Shown piece after piece: positions 10,331 to 23,639 of a DNA stretch of 64,000 bases. The notes beneath the pieces are model-generated. The model was not told where the DNA came from, made no database searches, and worked only from the letters and a program-made list of their open reading frames with translations. The DNA is taken from assembly GCA_029379385.1 (NCBI GenBank), contig CM055607.1, forward strand, positions 10,292,001 through 10,356,000, written 5' to 3'. The DNA is from Quillaja saponaria. Lineage: Eukaryota; Streptophyta; Magnoliopsida; Fabales; Quillajaceae. Every line of letters begins with the position of its first letter. Position 1 is the stretch's first letter. The position numbers and the translations under genes were made by a program.

Positions 10331-12267
10331 CTTTCCAGACTCATAATTAGTATCAAGTTAAATGTATTTTAGTATCTGTGAGGACGGGTTCTTCATAAAT
10401 TAGTCTGTTGTAGTCTAAGCCTCTAAACGATTTGTGTGTAGCATGAAAGTGCTGCCTAACTTATGTATTTACCACATACAAAATTTGAAGGTTAATGATT
10501 CGACCTAATCTAAAACAACTAAATATTTTTATTTTTATTTCAAACAAAAAAATAATATACTTCTAGCTAGAAACAAAACATTCTTAAAGAAAAAAACATA
10601 ACCATATGTTAAATCATAACTGAAATGAATTTTTATTTTATTAAGTTTAGTTATTTAACTAACAAAAAAATTATACTTTTACACATAATTTTTTTTTTAT
10701 TGAAAAACTCAAATACACCATAAAGAAAAAACAAACAGGAATAACTCTACAATAATTCAATCAAAATATAAATTACAGGATTCATAAAATATATGAAATT
10801 AATTATTAAAATTAAAATCAACAAAGTTGTCAATGTTATAACCCAATATCATGTCAAGTTTTCAGTATAATGTGTAAATCTTAGTTAGTAAATAATTTTT
10901 TTTTATCTTGTATAAATTTTTTTAAGTAATTTATATATGTCAAGTAAATAAATTGGAAAAGTAATAAGTAATGGGTATATATATATATATATATACACCT
11001 AGATTCAATTTTCTCCATAAATTAGTTATACTTTGATCTTAAAGTTACTTTTTTTTTTTTTTTTTTTTTTAACTTTACTTTATTTTCCTTTTTAGCATAG
11101 CCACTGCTCTTCTTTTTTTTGAAAATTCTTGGCCGAGTCTTCTACTTTCCCTCCCCTGTTTTTCCTCTTCTGCTGGATCTTCAATTCACCTCCTTGCAGC
11201 AGCCTAATTTCACCTTCTTTAAAACGGTGCTAGTTGTTCTTCTTGAAGCGTGACAGCAGTGGAGCAGTGGACTGAAGTTGGTTGGGAAATAGCCAGCTGT
11301 GCCCTGTTTTCCTCTTCATCCATCCTTGCTTTGTTTGGCTGCCACCTTGGTTGTCTTTCTTCCTTTTATTTCCGTGATAGCCACCAAACAACCTACAGCA
11401 GCCAAGAATTTTTTTGTGTTTGCTTGTGGGTGCAGCCATGAGAGTTAGGCAGCAAGGGTAAAGAATCCTCCAAGTAGATCGGTTCAATGTTGGGTGGGCT
11501 CTATCTCCTTTACTGTCTTTGTGAGACTCAAGCACTTAAACCTCCTTTCGGAGTTTATCTATCTCTTGGTAAGATGGTCTTCTTGTTTTAGAATTGTCCT
11601 TAGTAATGGGTTTAAATATTTTTATTACGAAATTCAGAAATATAAAGTAAAGTATGGAAAAGAAAATTCATTTCATCTGTAGCTTTAAGATGGTGCAAAA
11701 ACTTAAGAGACCAGTGAACATATTATTACCCTTGATAAGCTTAATAGGATCAAGGAAGTAGTATCTTTTATAAAACAATCACACATCATGACAGTTTTAG
11801 AAGAAAGGATAAAGGAAAGAACATCAATCCAGGGAGCAAAACCTTTAAAGAATAGATGCAATCCATTATTTTCATATTAGATAGCCTAAAAGATGAACAA
11901 TATGTGCAAAAAGTTAAAGAGACATGCCTAATTGTTTCCTTACAATTTTTAGGTGAGACAACTTAACAGATTTTCCTTTATTAAATAAACAAACAAATAT
12001 ATATATGTAGTACATGATAATCAACAAGAGTGTGGATCTCTGTCATAATGTTAAGGTCCATTATATTTTAAATTTCAAAATTTACGCCAAACTAAACAAT
12101 TGCAACTAGGCAATTTAACTCTTAATTATATATATCCATACGATTCCTTAGGAATTTATAAATTTGGAATTCAGGTTAATTAGGATTATTATAATATTAT
12201 AGAATTTTATTATAATTATGTTTACTTTGGCATTAAGCTAGGGTCTTAGTTGCATTTGGATTATTAG

Positions 12268-12316
<49 letters not shown>

Positions 12317-15300
12317 AACTAGAATAAAGCATGTCCTTAAGATATTTGTAAAAATATCTAAATGAAACTAGTTATGATTTTAAGAGTGAAATTTAGTAAA
12401 TATAATTCTAGGTAATTAGTTGTTATTTGAATTTGGATAAGAATTCTTAAACAAGAACAAAGAATGATTAAATATAGGGAAGTTAGAGCATTCGTTAATT
12501 GTAAATCAAAGATTACTATCAAGAAATATATAAAGTAAAGATTATGTTTACAATTATCAGAATTGAAAGCTTAAGGTTTAAGCATGTTAATTTAGAACTT
12601 GTACGTCTTAAAATTTAATGAATTCTAAAATTTAATGAATTCTAAGTAATTAGTTTGATTGGAATTTAATATTTGGAATAGGTGTAATAGGAAATGAAAC
12701 ATATTTTTTGGATATTCGGTGAAATGTTAAGAGCAAAGAACAAATAAATTTTGGTTAAATGGTTGTGAAAGGGAAGGCAGGGGTCAAATTTTATGGTTCA
12801 TATGAATTGGATATTTTGGATATTTTATGGACTGATTTAAATTAAGAGTTCAAAAGAGAAATTGTAGCTTAGGATCTTGAGATGTTATCTACAAAATTTT
12901 ATAACTTGGTCTAAGTAAATTGTTAATTAGAGCTATTAGATTGGGATTAAGTCATGCATGATTTTTTTAATGAATCTCAGTCAATCTAGAAGACTTCATT
13001 AGGTGTTGTGGATGGAATTAGTTTACTGACTTATGAATAAAAGTTGTTCCAAACATCTAGAAACACTAGGCTGGGGAGTTTCGTAATTTAATTTCCAAGT
13101 GTGAGAATTCTATAAATATTGGAATCTAAGGTTGGCAACCAGGAATTTTTCGAGTGCTCTGTTTTTGTTTATATTAATAATCAAGTGAGTTTTAGCTGAT
13201 TTTAGGAAAAGTTTTTAAATAAGAAAGCTAGATAACTTGCTAAAATTAAAGTTTCAATTTGGTTTTATTAAATTTGATAAAGTATGTAAGTAAAAATAAA
13301 CATATATCCAAGAGGGTTGTGAAATACCTAAAAAGAGTAAACTTTAAATAATTAACTAGACTAATATACACATCCAAATAATGCATTTAATACCTATCTA
13401 GAAAGATATATTTGTCTATTAATAAATCCAACAAACGGAATTAGATTTCTTTCTACCCTATGAATGTCAAGACATCTAAAATGTCTCTTCATTATCAACC
13501 TTACCACATAAAGTATAATTCATTCTACTTGACATTTAATGGCTTAATAGATAACTTTCATGAAAAAACTTATGTAAGTTGATATATGTATAAGCTTAGT
13601 AATTAAAAGATTATGACAATAATGTTTATAAATTGAGTATTATTTGGAATTATGAATTTCAATTCTGGACCCTTCAGTGGGCCTGATGCCATACGTGAGT
13701 GCAAAAGGAAGTGATGAACAAAATTTATAAACTGGAGAGTGGTTTATTGTTACCTTTAAGGGCTCGATTATTATTTGTAATTATATGTGTATTTAAATAA
13801 ATGTGCAAGTGCAACGTTTTAGTGAGTTATTTGAATCAAACTTGTTTGAAATTGTTTGCGGTTCATAAGGGTTAACAAATTGAAATTTTTCTAAGAAATG
13901 ATTTTATTTTAGGAACTAAGATCCAAGTGCATCTAGGATATATTGATTTGAAATTCTGAGATATTATGATTATGATAAATATTTTTTAAAAGTTTAAGTG
14001 CTCAACCCCAGTGGGATGAATTATGTACGGAGATTAATTTTTTATGCGGGCATGTAAATGCTTGATGGGGAGTGATACTGTTGTGTAGGGCTGAGTTACT
14101 TGCTGGCCCTTTGTTTGCTCTGTATGCTATGATTGCATTGATTAATTTGTGATCCTATGAATCATTTAAGCTGTGAATTTATGACGATTACAAATGTGTA
14201 TGTGTATTTTAAGTTAAGATATGAACATTGTCACATGACGTTAATTGACTATATATGTTATATACTTGTGTTGAGTTATGCTAGTACCTTTTGGGTACAA
14301 TTTTCTACTCACGGAGTCCGTAAGACTCATCTCACTCTTGTGGATTTTTTTTTTTAGCTATAAGAGTTTTGTATATGGCATCGCTGAGCTAGTGATCTAC
14401 CGACAGAGTATGGCAAGGCATTTTCCAAGATCTTAGATTTGAAGTTAAGAATGAAAGTTTGCAGTCATACTAGAATTGTGAGATGTCTAATTTGTATGAT
14501 GTAAGAGTCTAGTATTTTTCTAGTTTATGATGTGGATTGAGCGGAGCTCCTTGTCATCTTTGTGTTATTGTTGTGTGAAATCATGAATATATGAGTCTAT
14601 ATTTTGACACATGTTCCATAATGCAGTGAACCTTTACCAAAATTTTTAGTAAATTGTTAATGGTTTCATAAAATAAACTTTTACATTGAACTTTAGTTTT
14701 ATAAAAGTTACTTTTATTCTGTAGCTCGATCAAGAGTCATTTTTGTTACTTGATTTTGAAGTCAAGGTTACGGTGATTTGGTTATCCAATCTTTCGGCTA
14801 GTCATGCCTCCGTGAGGTCAAGACTAAAACAAAACCTATAATAAATTTTAAACATCTTAAGATAAAAATTAATTTAAAAATAAGAATAAGAGATCAATAA
14901 CCATTTGGACAAGCTAATTTGTTTTTAGATAATCAAACATTACCTAATAATATTTAAAATAATTCTAAAAATTTTTGTATTTGAGTTAGGGTTTTTGAAG
15001 TTTATAACATGTAGAAAATCAAAATGTTTCAATTTCAAAACCAAATATAACAAATTAAAAAAAATCAAATAATTTTATGATTTGTGTTAATTTGTTAAGT
15101 TCCTAATTGGATGTGTGTGGAGAAAAGAGAATTACAATTTTTAGTCACCAATGATGAAAAAAATTATTTCAATTTTAAAATTACATATAACAAAATAAAT
15201 AATTTTATGGTATGTATAATGATTTGCTTTAATTTATTAAATTCCTAACAAATAGTAAGTTTAAATGGACAAATCAGGAATAAAAAAACAACAAAAACTT

Positions 15301-16040
15301 ATTTTAGGAAAAATATAAAATTATTTTCTTTAACACATAAAAGATAGATAAAAGTAAGAGTTTATAGATTTGAACCATTCACCTATCAAATGAAATAAAA
15401 AATTCATTAACCATTTTAACAAGTCAATTATTTAATACATTAATTACCTCATACAAAACTTAGGCATATGTTAAATCTTAATTTAAAAAAAAAAAAAAAA
15501 AACTGACTAGATTTATGCATTTATGTAATTAACTATTTACTCTTTTACCATAAAGCTTCTTATGAAAAAAAAATATATAAAGAAAAGAAAATCTCATTAA
15601 CATTTATACTATTTTTTAGACTCTCTATTTAAACTCAAAAAATAATAATAGGTAAATAACAAAAAATAAAATCAATAATTTCATTAGTCATATCATGAAA
15701 TAAGAGATCAATAACTGGTTTTGTGAACTCATTATTTGATAAGATAACAAAAAAAGATAGGTATTGAATTTCAAAAGAAAAAATAAAATAAAAAAACATT
15801 GGTAAAAAAATAAAATAATAACTCACATAAAATTTAATATTATAATTTTATTTTTTAGGTTCACTATTGAAACTCAAAATAAAAAAATAATTTGAAATGT
15901 CATTGTTTACAATAATGTAAAAAAACATATAAAACATTTTGGATTTATATATTTTATTCTCACAAATTAAGAATATATAAATTTTAAAGTGCAAATTAAT
16001 AAATAATAGAAAAAAAAAATTAAAATATGTGTGATGCACA
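10331..16040. other. Long AT-rich intergenic region, no gene recognised
   Basis: No convincing gene. A T22 tract sits at 11049-11070. The 11090-11560 part is less AT-rich and C/T-rich, reminiscent of transcribed leader sequence, but has no protein match I can name. The 13650-14800 part has mixed-composition patches that could be decayed retroelement sequence; I could not define ends. From 14830 to 16040 it is simple AT-rich DNA. Confidence 0.4.
12271..12313. repeat. (TA)n microsatellite
   Basis: About 21 uninterrupted TA units. Shorter TA/AT tracts occur near 1015, 1930, 10977, 23190 and 48963. Confidence 0.9.
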
Positions 16041-16049
16041 TATGCAGGT

Positions 16050-16320
16050 TCATGCTAGTATAATATATTTTTAATCAGTATGAGAGTGTGAAATTGGCAA
16101 AAAGGGGAGAAAATTGAAGAAAAATAAATGATTGTCTAGAGACCCAAGGGTCAAGGAGAGAAAGAAGCCTGTGTTCTGTTTCACACCAAAAGTCTGGTAA
16201 GCCACTGTACCACAATTAACAGGCTTATGGTTGTTAGGAACAGCTATTCCCGGCACTTTTATTGACTCGGAGTCAAGTCTTTTTCTGTTTTTCCATGTTT
16301 TGGCTAAAGTTGGAGTCAAG
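16050..16320 (+). promoter_or_regulatory. Distal copy of a duplicated promoter segment with a W-box palindrome
   Basis: The stretch aligns with 17285-17560. Shared blocks include TCTGGTAAGCCA, AACAGGCTTATGGTTGTTAGG and GCTATTCCCGGCACTTTTAT. Both copies end in TTGACT-3 bases-AGTCAA (here 16262-16276), two W-box cores head to head, followed by another AGTCAA at 16314-16319. W-boxes bind WRKY factors in plant immunity. Function is inferred from motif and position only. Confidence 0.55.
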
Positions 16321-17284
16321 TCTTCACCATATTTCTTGGATTTTTTTCAAAATATTTTATATATACATATAATGTTGCTATCAATAATCTACCATATATA
16401 TCTCTCTTTTCTTTAAAAATTAAAATAAAAAAATCAAGCATATCTCATTATAAAAGATCTTGTCTGATACTCACTTTGACCAGAAATAATATACGATTCA
16501 ATCACATTTTTAGTACGTGAAAGTTGAAACAATTATATGTCTTGATGATATTATTGTAAATTCACAATATCATATAAGTTCAAGTCCTATAATAAAAAAA
16601 ACGAAAAGTTCATTTTGATCATCAGCATAAAAGAAAAAACCAAAATTCATTTGCTTGACAACAAGAATCGCACCATCAAAAACCTCATTTCTGAGTTTCA
16701 ATCACATTTTTGCTACGTGAAAGTTAAAGCAAGTCTGTGTCCCGAGGATCAGATGTGAAAACTCCATTTAATTATCCATGTGCTTTCTGTTTACACTGTC
16801 TAAGTCTTTAATTTACTCAAATGTTTTGTACATATAAACTGAGTTTTCTGTGATGATGGACGCATAATTCTTTGTTTTGGAATTGTATTTATCTCTTATA
16901 GTCATTGCCATATATTGTATTAAGCACATAATTTCTTTACTTTGAGATACAGTTAATTAATAATCTCAAAATATCTAAATTAGATGTTAAATTTAACGAC
17001 TTAAGTAACATGTGCAAATCACATGACTGCTCATTTATTGAAGAAATTAAACTATTTTTTGGTTCTCTATGCGTTGCTTTAAAATTTAGGAATTATGCCT
17101 TATATTCAGAATCTAATTTTACTTTCTAATGCTAAGGAAGAAGGGAGTGAATAAAAATAAGTAGTGGATTCTTTCAAATATCACTCAAATTTTTTTGACT
17201 CAAAATTTGAATACAAAATTAAATTTTAAAATACAAAATAATCTTGTAAAAAATAAATAATATATGTGCATTGCACAGATACTG
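16321..17284. other. AT-rich spacer between the two promoter copies
   Basis: No gene seen. Two related stretches (AATCACATTTTTAGTACGTGAAAGTTGAA at about 16500 and a near copy at about 16700) form a further direct repeat. Confidence 0.4.
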
Positions 17285-18047
17285 GATTCATGCTAATATT
17301 GTATATTTTTAATCATTAAGAGAGTGTGAAAAGAAGATGTTTGAAATAGTCAAAAAGGAAAGAAATTAAAGAAGAGAAAGAAGTCTATGTGAATTGGAAC
17401 AACCTGGGTTCCGTTTCACACTAAAAATCTGGTAAGCCAATGTACCCCATTAATTAACAGGCTTATGGTTGTTAGGAACTGCTATTCCCGGCACTTTTAT
17501 TGACTTGGAGTCAAGTCTTTTTCTATTTTTCTTTCTTTTGGCCACAGTCTGAGTCAAGTCATTATCAAAGTTTCAAGACGGCAAGAAACCGTGGGAGAGG
17601 GCTCACGAATGAGATTAGCCCTACTGTTTATTCAAACAGTACAAACAGTACAGCTGTGTAGCTCAGCCTATAAAGTTCTCCTCAGTGCTGCTTCATATTC
17701 CCACACCTCAATTTTCCTCAGTACTAGCATGCAAGATTGAGTGTAATGCTTCGTATTCTTTAGTTTAAACTTGGAACTCTCTCTACCTAGCATTTTTCTA
17801 CGCCTCAAAACTCGATTATTTTTTCCTTTTTTTCTTTTCGACGGTTCTAGTTTGATTCTTTTTCAGTATTTCCCAGATGAAGATTTAGTTTTTTTTTTTT
17901 TTTTTCTTTTATTTATTTATTTATAATTAACGATGTAGCTATAGATTGAAAGTTAAACAACAGATATAAACTGATTACAATTTTCTGTTCATTTCAGGCA
18001 TCTAGCAAAGTTAAACTCAATAGTCTTCATATTTCTTTTGCCACGTC
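17285..18047 (+). promoter_or_regulatory. Proximal promoter and leader of TNL gene C
   Basis: Contains the second copy of the duplicated segment, with the W-box palindrome at 17500-17514 and another AGTCAA at 17552-17557. A TATA-like CCTATAAAG lies at 17668-17676. A pyrimidine-rich stretch ending in ATTTCAG (17991-17997) would close a 5' UTR intron about 50 bases before the start codon, as in B and D. Confidence 0.5.
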
Positions 18048-20439
18048 ATGATCACAAATGAAGAGGATCCCTCCTCCACCTGCAGCCAAACTTGGGTTTA
18101 CGATGTGTTTCCGAGTTTTAGAGGTGAAGATACCCGCGAAGGATTTACTGGAAATCTATATAACACTTTGCATCAACGAGGAGTCCGCACGTTCATTGAT
18201 GATGAGAAGCTTAAAAGAGGAGTTAGAGAAACTTCCACAAAGCAAGGGTTGCTACAGCTTCAAAAGACACTTCTAGGTGATACGCTCGGCGATAAGGACT
18301 TCAGTCTAAGAGATGTCAAGGAAGGAATGGAAAGGATACAACACGGCCTTCTACAGAAGAAAGTTCTAATAGTTCTTGATGATGTGGACCAACTTGAGCA
18401 GTTACAAATGTTGGTTGAAAAAGACTGGTTTGGAACTGGCAGCACAATCATTGTAACAACAAGGGATAAGCATTTGCTAACTGCTCATGATATTGATATA
18501 AAATATGAGATGAAGGTACTTGATGATCATGAGGCCCTTGAATTGTTTTGTTGGAGTGCCTTTAAAAATGAAATACCTGATGAAGGTTTTGAGGAAATTT
18601 CAGCACGTGCAGTACAATACAGCAGCAACCTGCCATATTGGCTTTAAAAATCATTGGTTCTGATTTGATTGGTAAGGGAATGGATGAATGGAAAAGCACA
18701 TTAGAAAAGTATGAAAGAGTTCCAAACAAAGATATTCAAAGTATACTTCGAATAAGCTATGATAATTTGGACGAAAATGAGAAGCAAATTTTCCTTGACG
18801 TTGCGTGTTTCTTCAAAGGAATGCCAGTGGAAACGTGCAAAAAAGTGCTGAAAGGTTTTGGTTTCCACCCGGATTCTGCCATTACTCCACTTTTGGACAA
18901 ATCCATTCTATTACTTAAAGAGAATACACTGTGGATGCATGATCTAATAGAAGAAATGGGCAGGGAAATTGTACGTCAAGAGTCACCAACAGATCCTGGA
19001 AATCGCACTAGATTATGGTTTCATGAGGATGCTCTTCAAGTTTTAAAGGAAAACTCGGCATGATTTTTCATATAAAATAAATTTTTTAATTGCCATAATT
19101 GATTAGTCTTCTGAGCTATGACTTAGAATTAGATGAAAGTGTGTTTTCTCCTTGTTCTATTTTCATTCATTCAAAACAAAGACAAACATAAGGAATTTAT
19201 GAATACATTCCTATATTTTACAAAACCAATATGTAACATTGATACTTTGATTACTGATGGAATTTGTCTTAATTAACAGGGAAGCGAAAAAATTGAAGGC
19301 ATAATGCTTAGCTTGCCCTACGAAGAAACGGTGGAGTGGAGTGGTGAAGTCTTTGAAAAGATGAAAAACCTTAGGTTGTTGGTGATTGAAAATGCAAATT
19401 TTTCCAAAGGTCCCAAACATCTCCAAAGTAGTTTAAGAGTGCTTGGCTGGAAGAATTATCCTTCACAATCTTTGCCTACTGATTTTGATCCGACAAAACT
19501 TGTCATACTGAACTTGCCTCATAGTTCTGATTTTACATTAAATGTTGCAGTAATCAAGGTACCTATAATCGTTGCTCATTATGAATACTTATTTCCTTCA
19601 TATTATTTAATCTGCAATATTTGCTTATATGATTAGGTGCCTTTTTTTATGATACAAATTCTTTCTTTCATGTAAAAATATATGTATCCAAATAAATATG
19701 TATCATAGTTTTTACGATTAGAATTCCCTAACTCCAGAAAGTTATTTCAACTTTGTTTCGCAGACCTTGGAGTCCTTGCGTTTAGCCCTCTTATATCCAG
19801 AGGGCTATTCCAGGTATAGTCATTATTTGTTAATGAACATGTTTACTTCATTTTCTAATCTTGCATATGTGACTAGAATGCTTCATCAGCAGCTAATGTT
19901 TATTATTTCAATTTGTTAATCGCAGAGGTGCGAGCACTTGATCTTTATGGATCTTAGTCACTGTGCATCCCTTACAAATGTACCCAACTTATCTGGAATC
20001 CCAAATTTAGAGGAACTGTATCTTGATTATTGTTCAAAGTTAGAGAATGTTCATCGTTCTGTTGGACGTCTAACTAAGCTTGTTAAGCTGAGTGCAAAAG
20101 GATGCTACAACCTCAAAAGTTTTCCATCTAAAATTTATTTGCCTTCCCTCGAAAGTCTTAATCTGAGGAAATGCTCATCACTAGTAAGGTTTCCAGATGT
20201 TTTGGAGAAGATGGAAAGTATTAGATTCATAGATGTGGGAGATAAGGAAATTGCCAGCTTCTTTTGGCTCTCTTATTGGGCTTGAAAAGTTATGTTTGAG
20301 GAGGTGCATATGTCTTTCTAGTCTACCAAGCAGCATTGTTATGCTGAAAAATCTTAAGGAGCTTGACATGGGAAACTGTCCCAAGCTTCAAAAATGTTTG
20401 AAAATGTTCAAACGTTTTGATGGACAGTCATCTATGTCA

Positions 20440-20751
20440 TTTGAGTCGACTGAAAGTACAGTTTCTTCACATTTGAACTTGATTTCACTAAATGATCAGT
20501 CTATCGAAAGTTACTCTGTTACTGACATGGTTTCACCGAGTCAGTCCCCTGAAAGTTCTTTTAATTCACAGTTGGACTTGGCTTCATTGAGTGAGTCCTC
20601 GGAAAGTTTTTCTGCTAATGCCCAACTGGACTTGGTTTCACTGAGTGATTCCATTGAAAGCTGTTCTGTTTCACAGTTGGACTTGGTTTCACTAAATGAG
20701 TCCACTGAAAGTGTTGTCACTTCACAATATTTAGACTTGGTTTTGCTGAAT
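20440..20751 (+). repeat. Six-unit Ser-rich repeat inside the LRR of gene C
   Basis: 104 codons form six units of 16-18 residues with consensus ESxESxSVxSQLDLVSLS. Examples are DSIESCSVSQLDLVSLN and SPESSFNSQLDLASLS. Genes B and D have a single matching stretch (SILNLVLLN) at this point in the LRR, so the unit was amplified only in C. It is in frame with the second LRR segment. Confidence 0.8.
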
Positions 20752-20781
20752 CTTGAGGATTGTAATCTATCAGATGAAGAC

Positions 20782-21332
20782 TGTAAAATAGTAGTAGCTT
20801 GGATTATACCAAGACTATACCATGATCTTAAATTTACAATAGAACAATTACATAAAACTTACTTATCTAAACAATGTGAGACTTAACACCCAACATAACT
20901 TAATATTAAATATACTCTAACACACCCCCTCAAGCTAGAACATATATATGCTCAAGCTTGTACAAGTATAATCCCAAGTATCAAAACTCTCAACACTCTC
21001 CTATAACAAAAAATTACATCAAGTTCACTCGATTCACTCCGTGCCTAAGAGAACGAGAACGGCACAAACAACATGTGCCTAAAAGAAAATGACACAAACA
21101 ACATGTGTCTAAAACAAGAATTGTTGGTTCACAACCAACATAAAATGCCAAATTGGCAACAACTTCCGCAGAGAAAAAAATTTATATATAGAAAAAAATA
21201 ATAGTAGCTTGGATTATATCAAGACTATACCGGGATCTTAAATTTATAATAGAACAATTACATAAGACTTACTTATCTAAACAATGTGGGACTTAACACC
21301 CAACATAACTTAATATTAAATATACTCTAACA
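20782..21332 (-). mobile_element. TRIM-like LTR retroelement (551 bp) with 5-bp target duplication
   Basis: Two direct repeats of about 141 bp (20782-20922 and about 21191-21332) bound an internal part of about 270 bp with no coding capacity. The element begins TG and ends CA and is flanked by AAGAC on both sides (20777-20781 and 21333-21337). Removing it restores the LRR reading (GATGAAGAC then CTTCTCATAATCC), matching genes B and D. On the minus strand a purine tract (CTTGAGGGGGTG) abuts the LTR start TGTTAGAG, which sets the orientation. The primer-binding site was not identified. LTRs differ at several places, so the insertion is not brand new. Confidence 0.88.
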
Positions 21333-23602
21333 AAGACCTTCTCATAATCCTTGATACTTTTCCGGGATTGACTAAACTAAAACTGTCGAGAAACAAATTT
21401 GTAACTCTCCCGGCATGCATCAAAGAACTCCTCTGTTTGGAGTCTCTTCAGTTGGATTTTTGCAGCCGCCTTCAGGAAATTCAAGCAATTCCAGAGCAAT
21501 TAGAATACATAACTGCAACATTTTGCCAGAAGTTGACGACAGAATCATCAAACATGTTACTGAGACAGGTTTTCTTTTTTTACTCTCTCTATATATATTT
21601 ACGTTTCTTTCTGGTAAATCTAAATTTACTAAGAGGTATATGCATGCTAGGAGAAAGTAACACCAACACCAACGAGAACAGTGTAACTGTTTCATATAAA
21701 ACTTTCTCTAAAATACTTACTTGGTTGTTAATGATTAATTATAATTTTTAACTATGCAACAGGTTTTGTATGAGATTCCGAAACTTGAAGTCAGTGTAGA
21801 TGGACAAGATATTCCAGATTGGTTTGACCATCGTAGCAAAGGAGGATCTCTGTCGTTCTGGGTCGGACGAAAGTTCCCAGTAATAGCTGTATGTTCAGTT
21901 TACGGAGGATCTGATGACGCCTACATTCTCTTTGAGGTCTGCTTGTCCATTAATGGTGTCCAAGTATTTGCACATCAAGATAGTTTTTCAGTAGAATCAA
22001 GGTCACCTCATATATGGCTACACGATCTTCGAGCTCATATGTCCTCTCAGCAATGGCAGAGCCTTGACAAATATCTAGAAGAAGACTGGAATCATGTGGA
22101 GGTCTCATTTGCAATGCCAATTGGGACAGTAAAGTGCTGTGGTGTTCATGTATACAAGAAAGAAACAAACATGGAAGATGTCCAGTTCAAAGACCCTAAT
22201 GCTGAATGTGCGATTGTGCCCTATGAATCTGATCATGATGTCACTGGAGAGCAAGATCAGGGCATGTTTTCAAGTACAGAAGGTGAACAAATTGATAACA
22301 GTACTCAGTCACAGCTATTGAACTATTTTGGAATTCCCAAAACAACAGATAAAGGGAAGTCCATAATGGTAAACAACGATGAAGAGGCTAAATTGTGGGA
22401 CAAAGGGACCAGTACTGGTGGCAAAGGTTATAAAGGTGATGAATGGCTGTGATGACATTCAATCCAATCAACATGCATGCATTTATAAGTAGAAAGTAAC
22501 TATGTAGTGTTTTTGTTTATATATCAATTGGTTAACTTCATAATGCTTATGATTTAATGATCAGATATTGCAATTCAAGACAAATGGACCACTGAAGAGG
22601 ACGACAATGGTAAGTTCTAATTCTTTATGTCTAAACTAATAATTTATCTAGCTAGCTTAAACTAATGGCATTCACAGTGGACTTTCCTTTTTAAGTGCAG
22701 ATAAAGGAGATGCAAAGATCATAGAACAGAAGACTTCAATAGAAAAAGGCATCAGTCTTGCCTATAAGATCAATGACCGGGGTAATTAATCAAATAATAA
22801 TATCGTAAACACATACAATTAGATTCAATGCATCGATTAAAAAAGTAAGCAGATCTTCTAATATTCTAGCTACATGATATGCATGAAATTGCTTGCAGTT
22901 AGAATGCGGTCTAAAGACAAAGACACTGTGAAGGGTGCATTGATTTATGGGGCAGCAATTGTTGCATTGGGTGGAAGAGAAAATATTTTCAACCAAATTT
23001 TTAAGATGAAACAAGGAGAGAAACTTTTGAAGGCCTCACAATGCTTCCGATATACAACAGCTGCTCCTATTCCAGGAGTCCTTTTTATATCTACTGAAAA
23101 GGTTGCTTTCTGCAGTGAAGACTTTGCTGATAAGGTAAATATTAACTTTGACATTAATTGATTGCACGGGGACCCGTTTGGAAACATATATATATATATA
23201 TATATTCATTGATTACGTGCTTAATTATTTTGCAGCTTTTGATACCAATTGGGGATATTAGAGATGCCACCCGAAGAAATTACGTGATGGATCCAACTAA
23301 GAAGTTCATAGATATTGTGACTAAAGATAAATCAAGATATCAGTTTAGGGGCTTCATACGATATGAAACCGCTTTGAGGAATCTGCAGAAGGCCATTTCA
23401 ATGAACAAAGAGAAAATTAATAATGAAGCTGAAGAAGATGAATTAGGCAATGGGATTGTATTGGTACAGAAGCATGAGAAAATTTTACAATTCACAGGCG
23501 CGAGTTCTGTAGCCCCTACGATCTGTCAGCCAGGTAAGTACATATATACATTTCCACAATCACAGAAAAATGAATTAATTCTGAGTAATTAATTACTCAA
23601 AC

Positions 23603-23639
<37 letters not shown>

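Noticed and set aside
11230..11535. Overlapping open frames on both strands in the less AT-rich patch
   Set aside because: No domain, no splice or promoter support; composition alone explains them.
13650..14820. Possible LTR-retrotransposon end
   Set aside because: Mixed-composition patches look retroelement-like, but I found no paired repeats, no target duplication and no coding remains.
19764..19813. 50-base exon in gene C (TLESLRLALLYPEGYS)
   Set aside because: Has acceptor and donor and LRR-like sequence, but including it breaks the phase to the next LRR exon and B and D lack it; kept only as a note under gene C.
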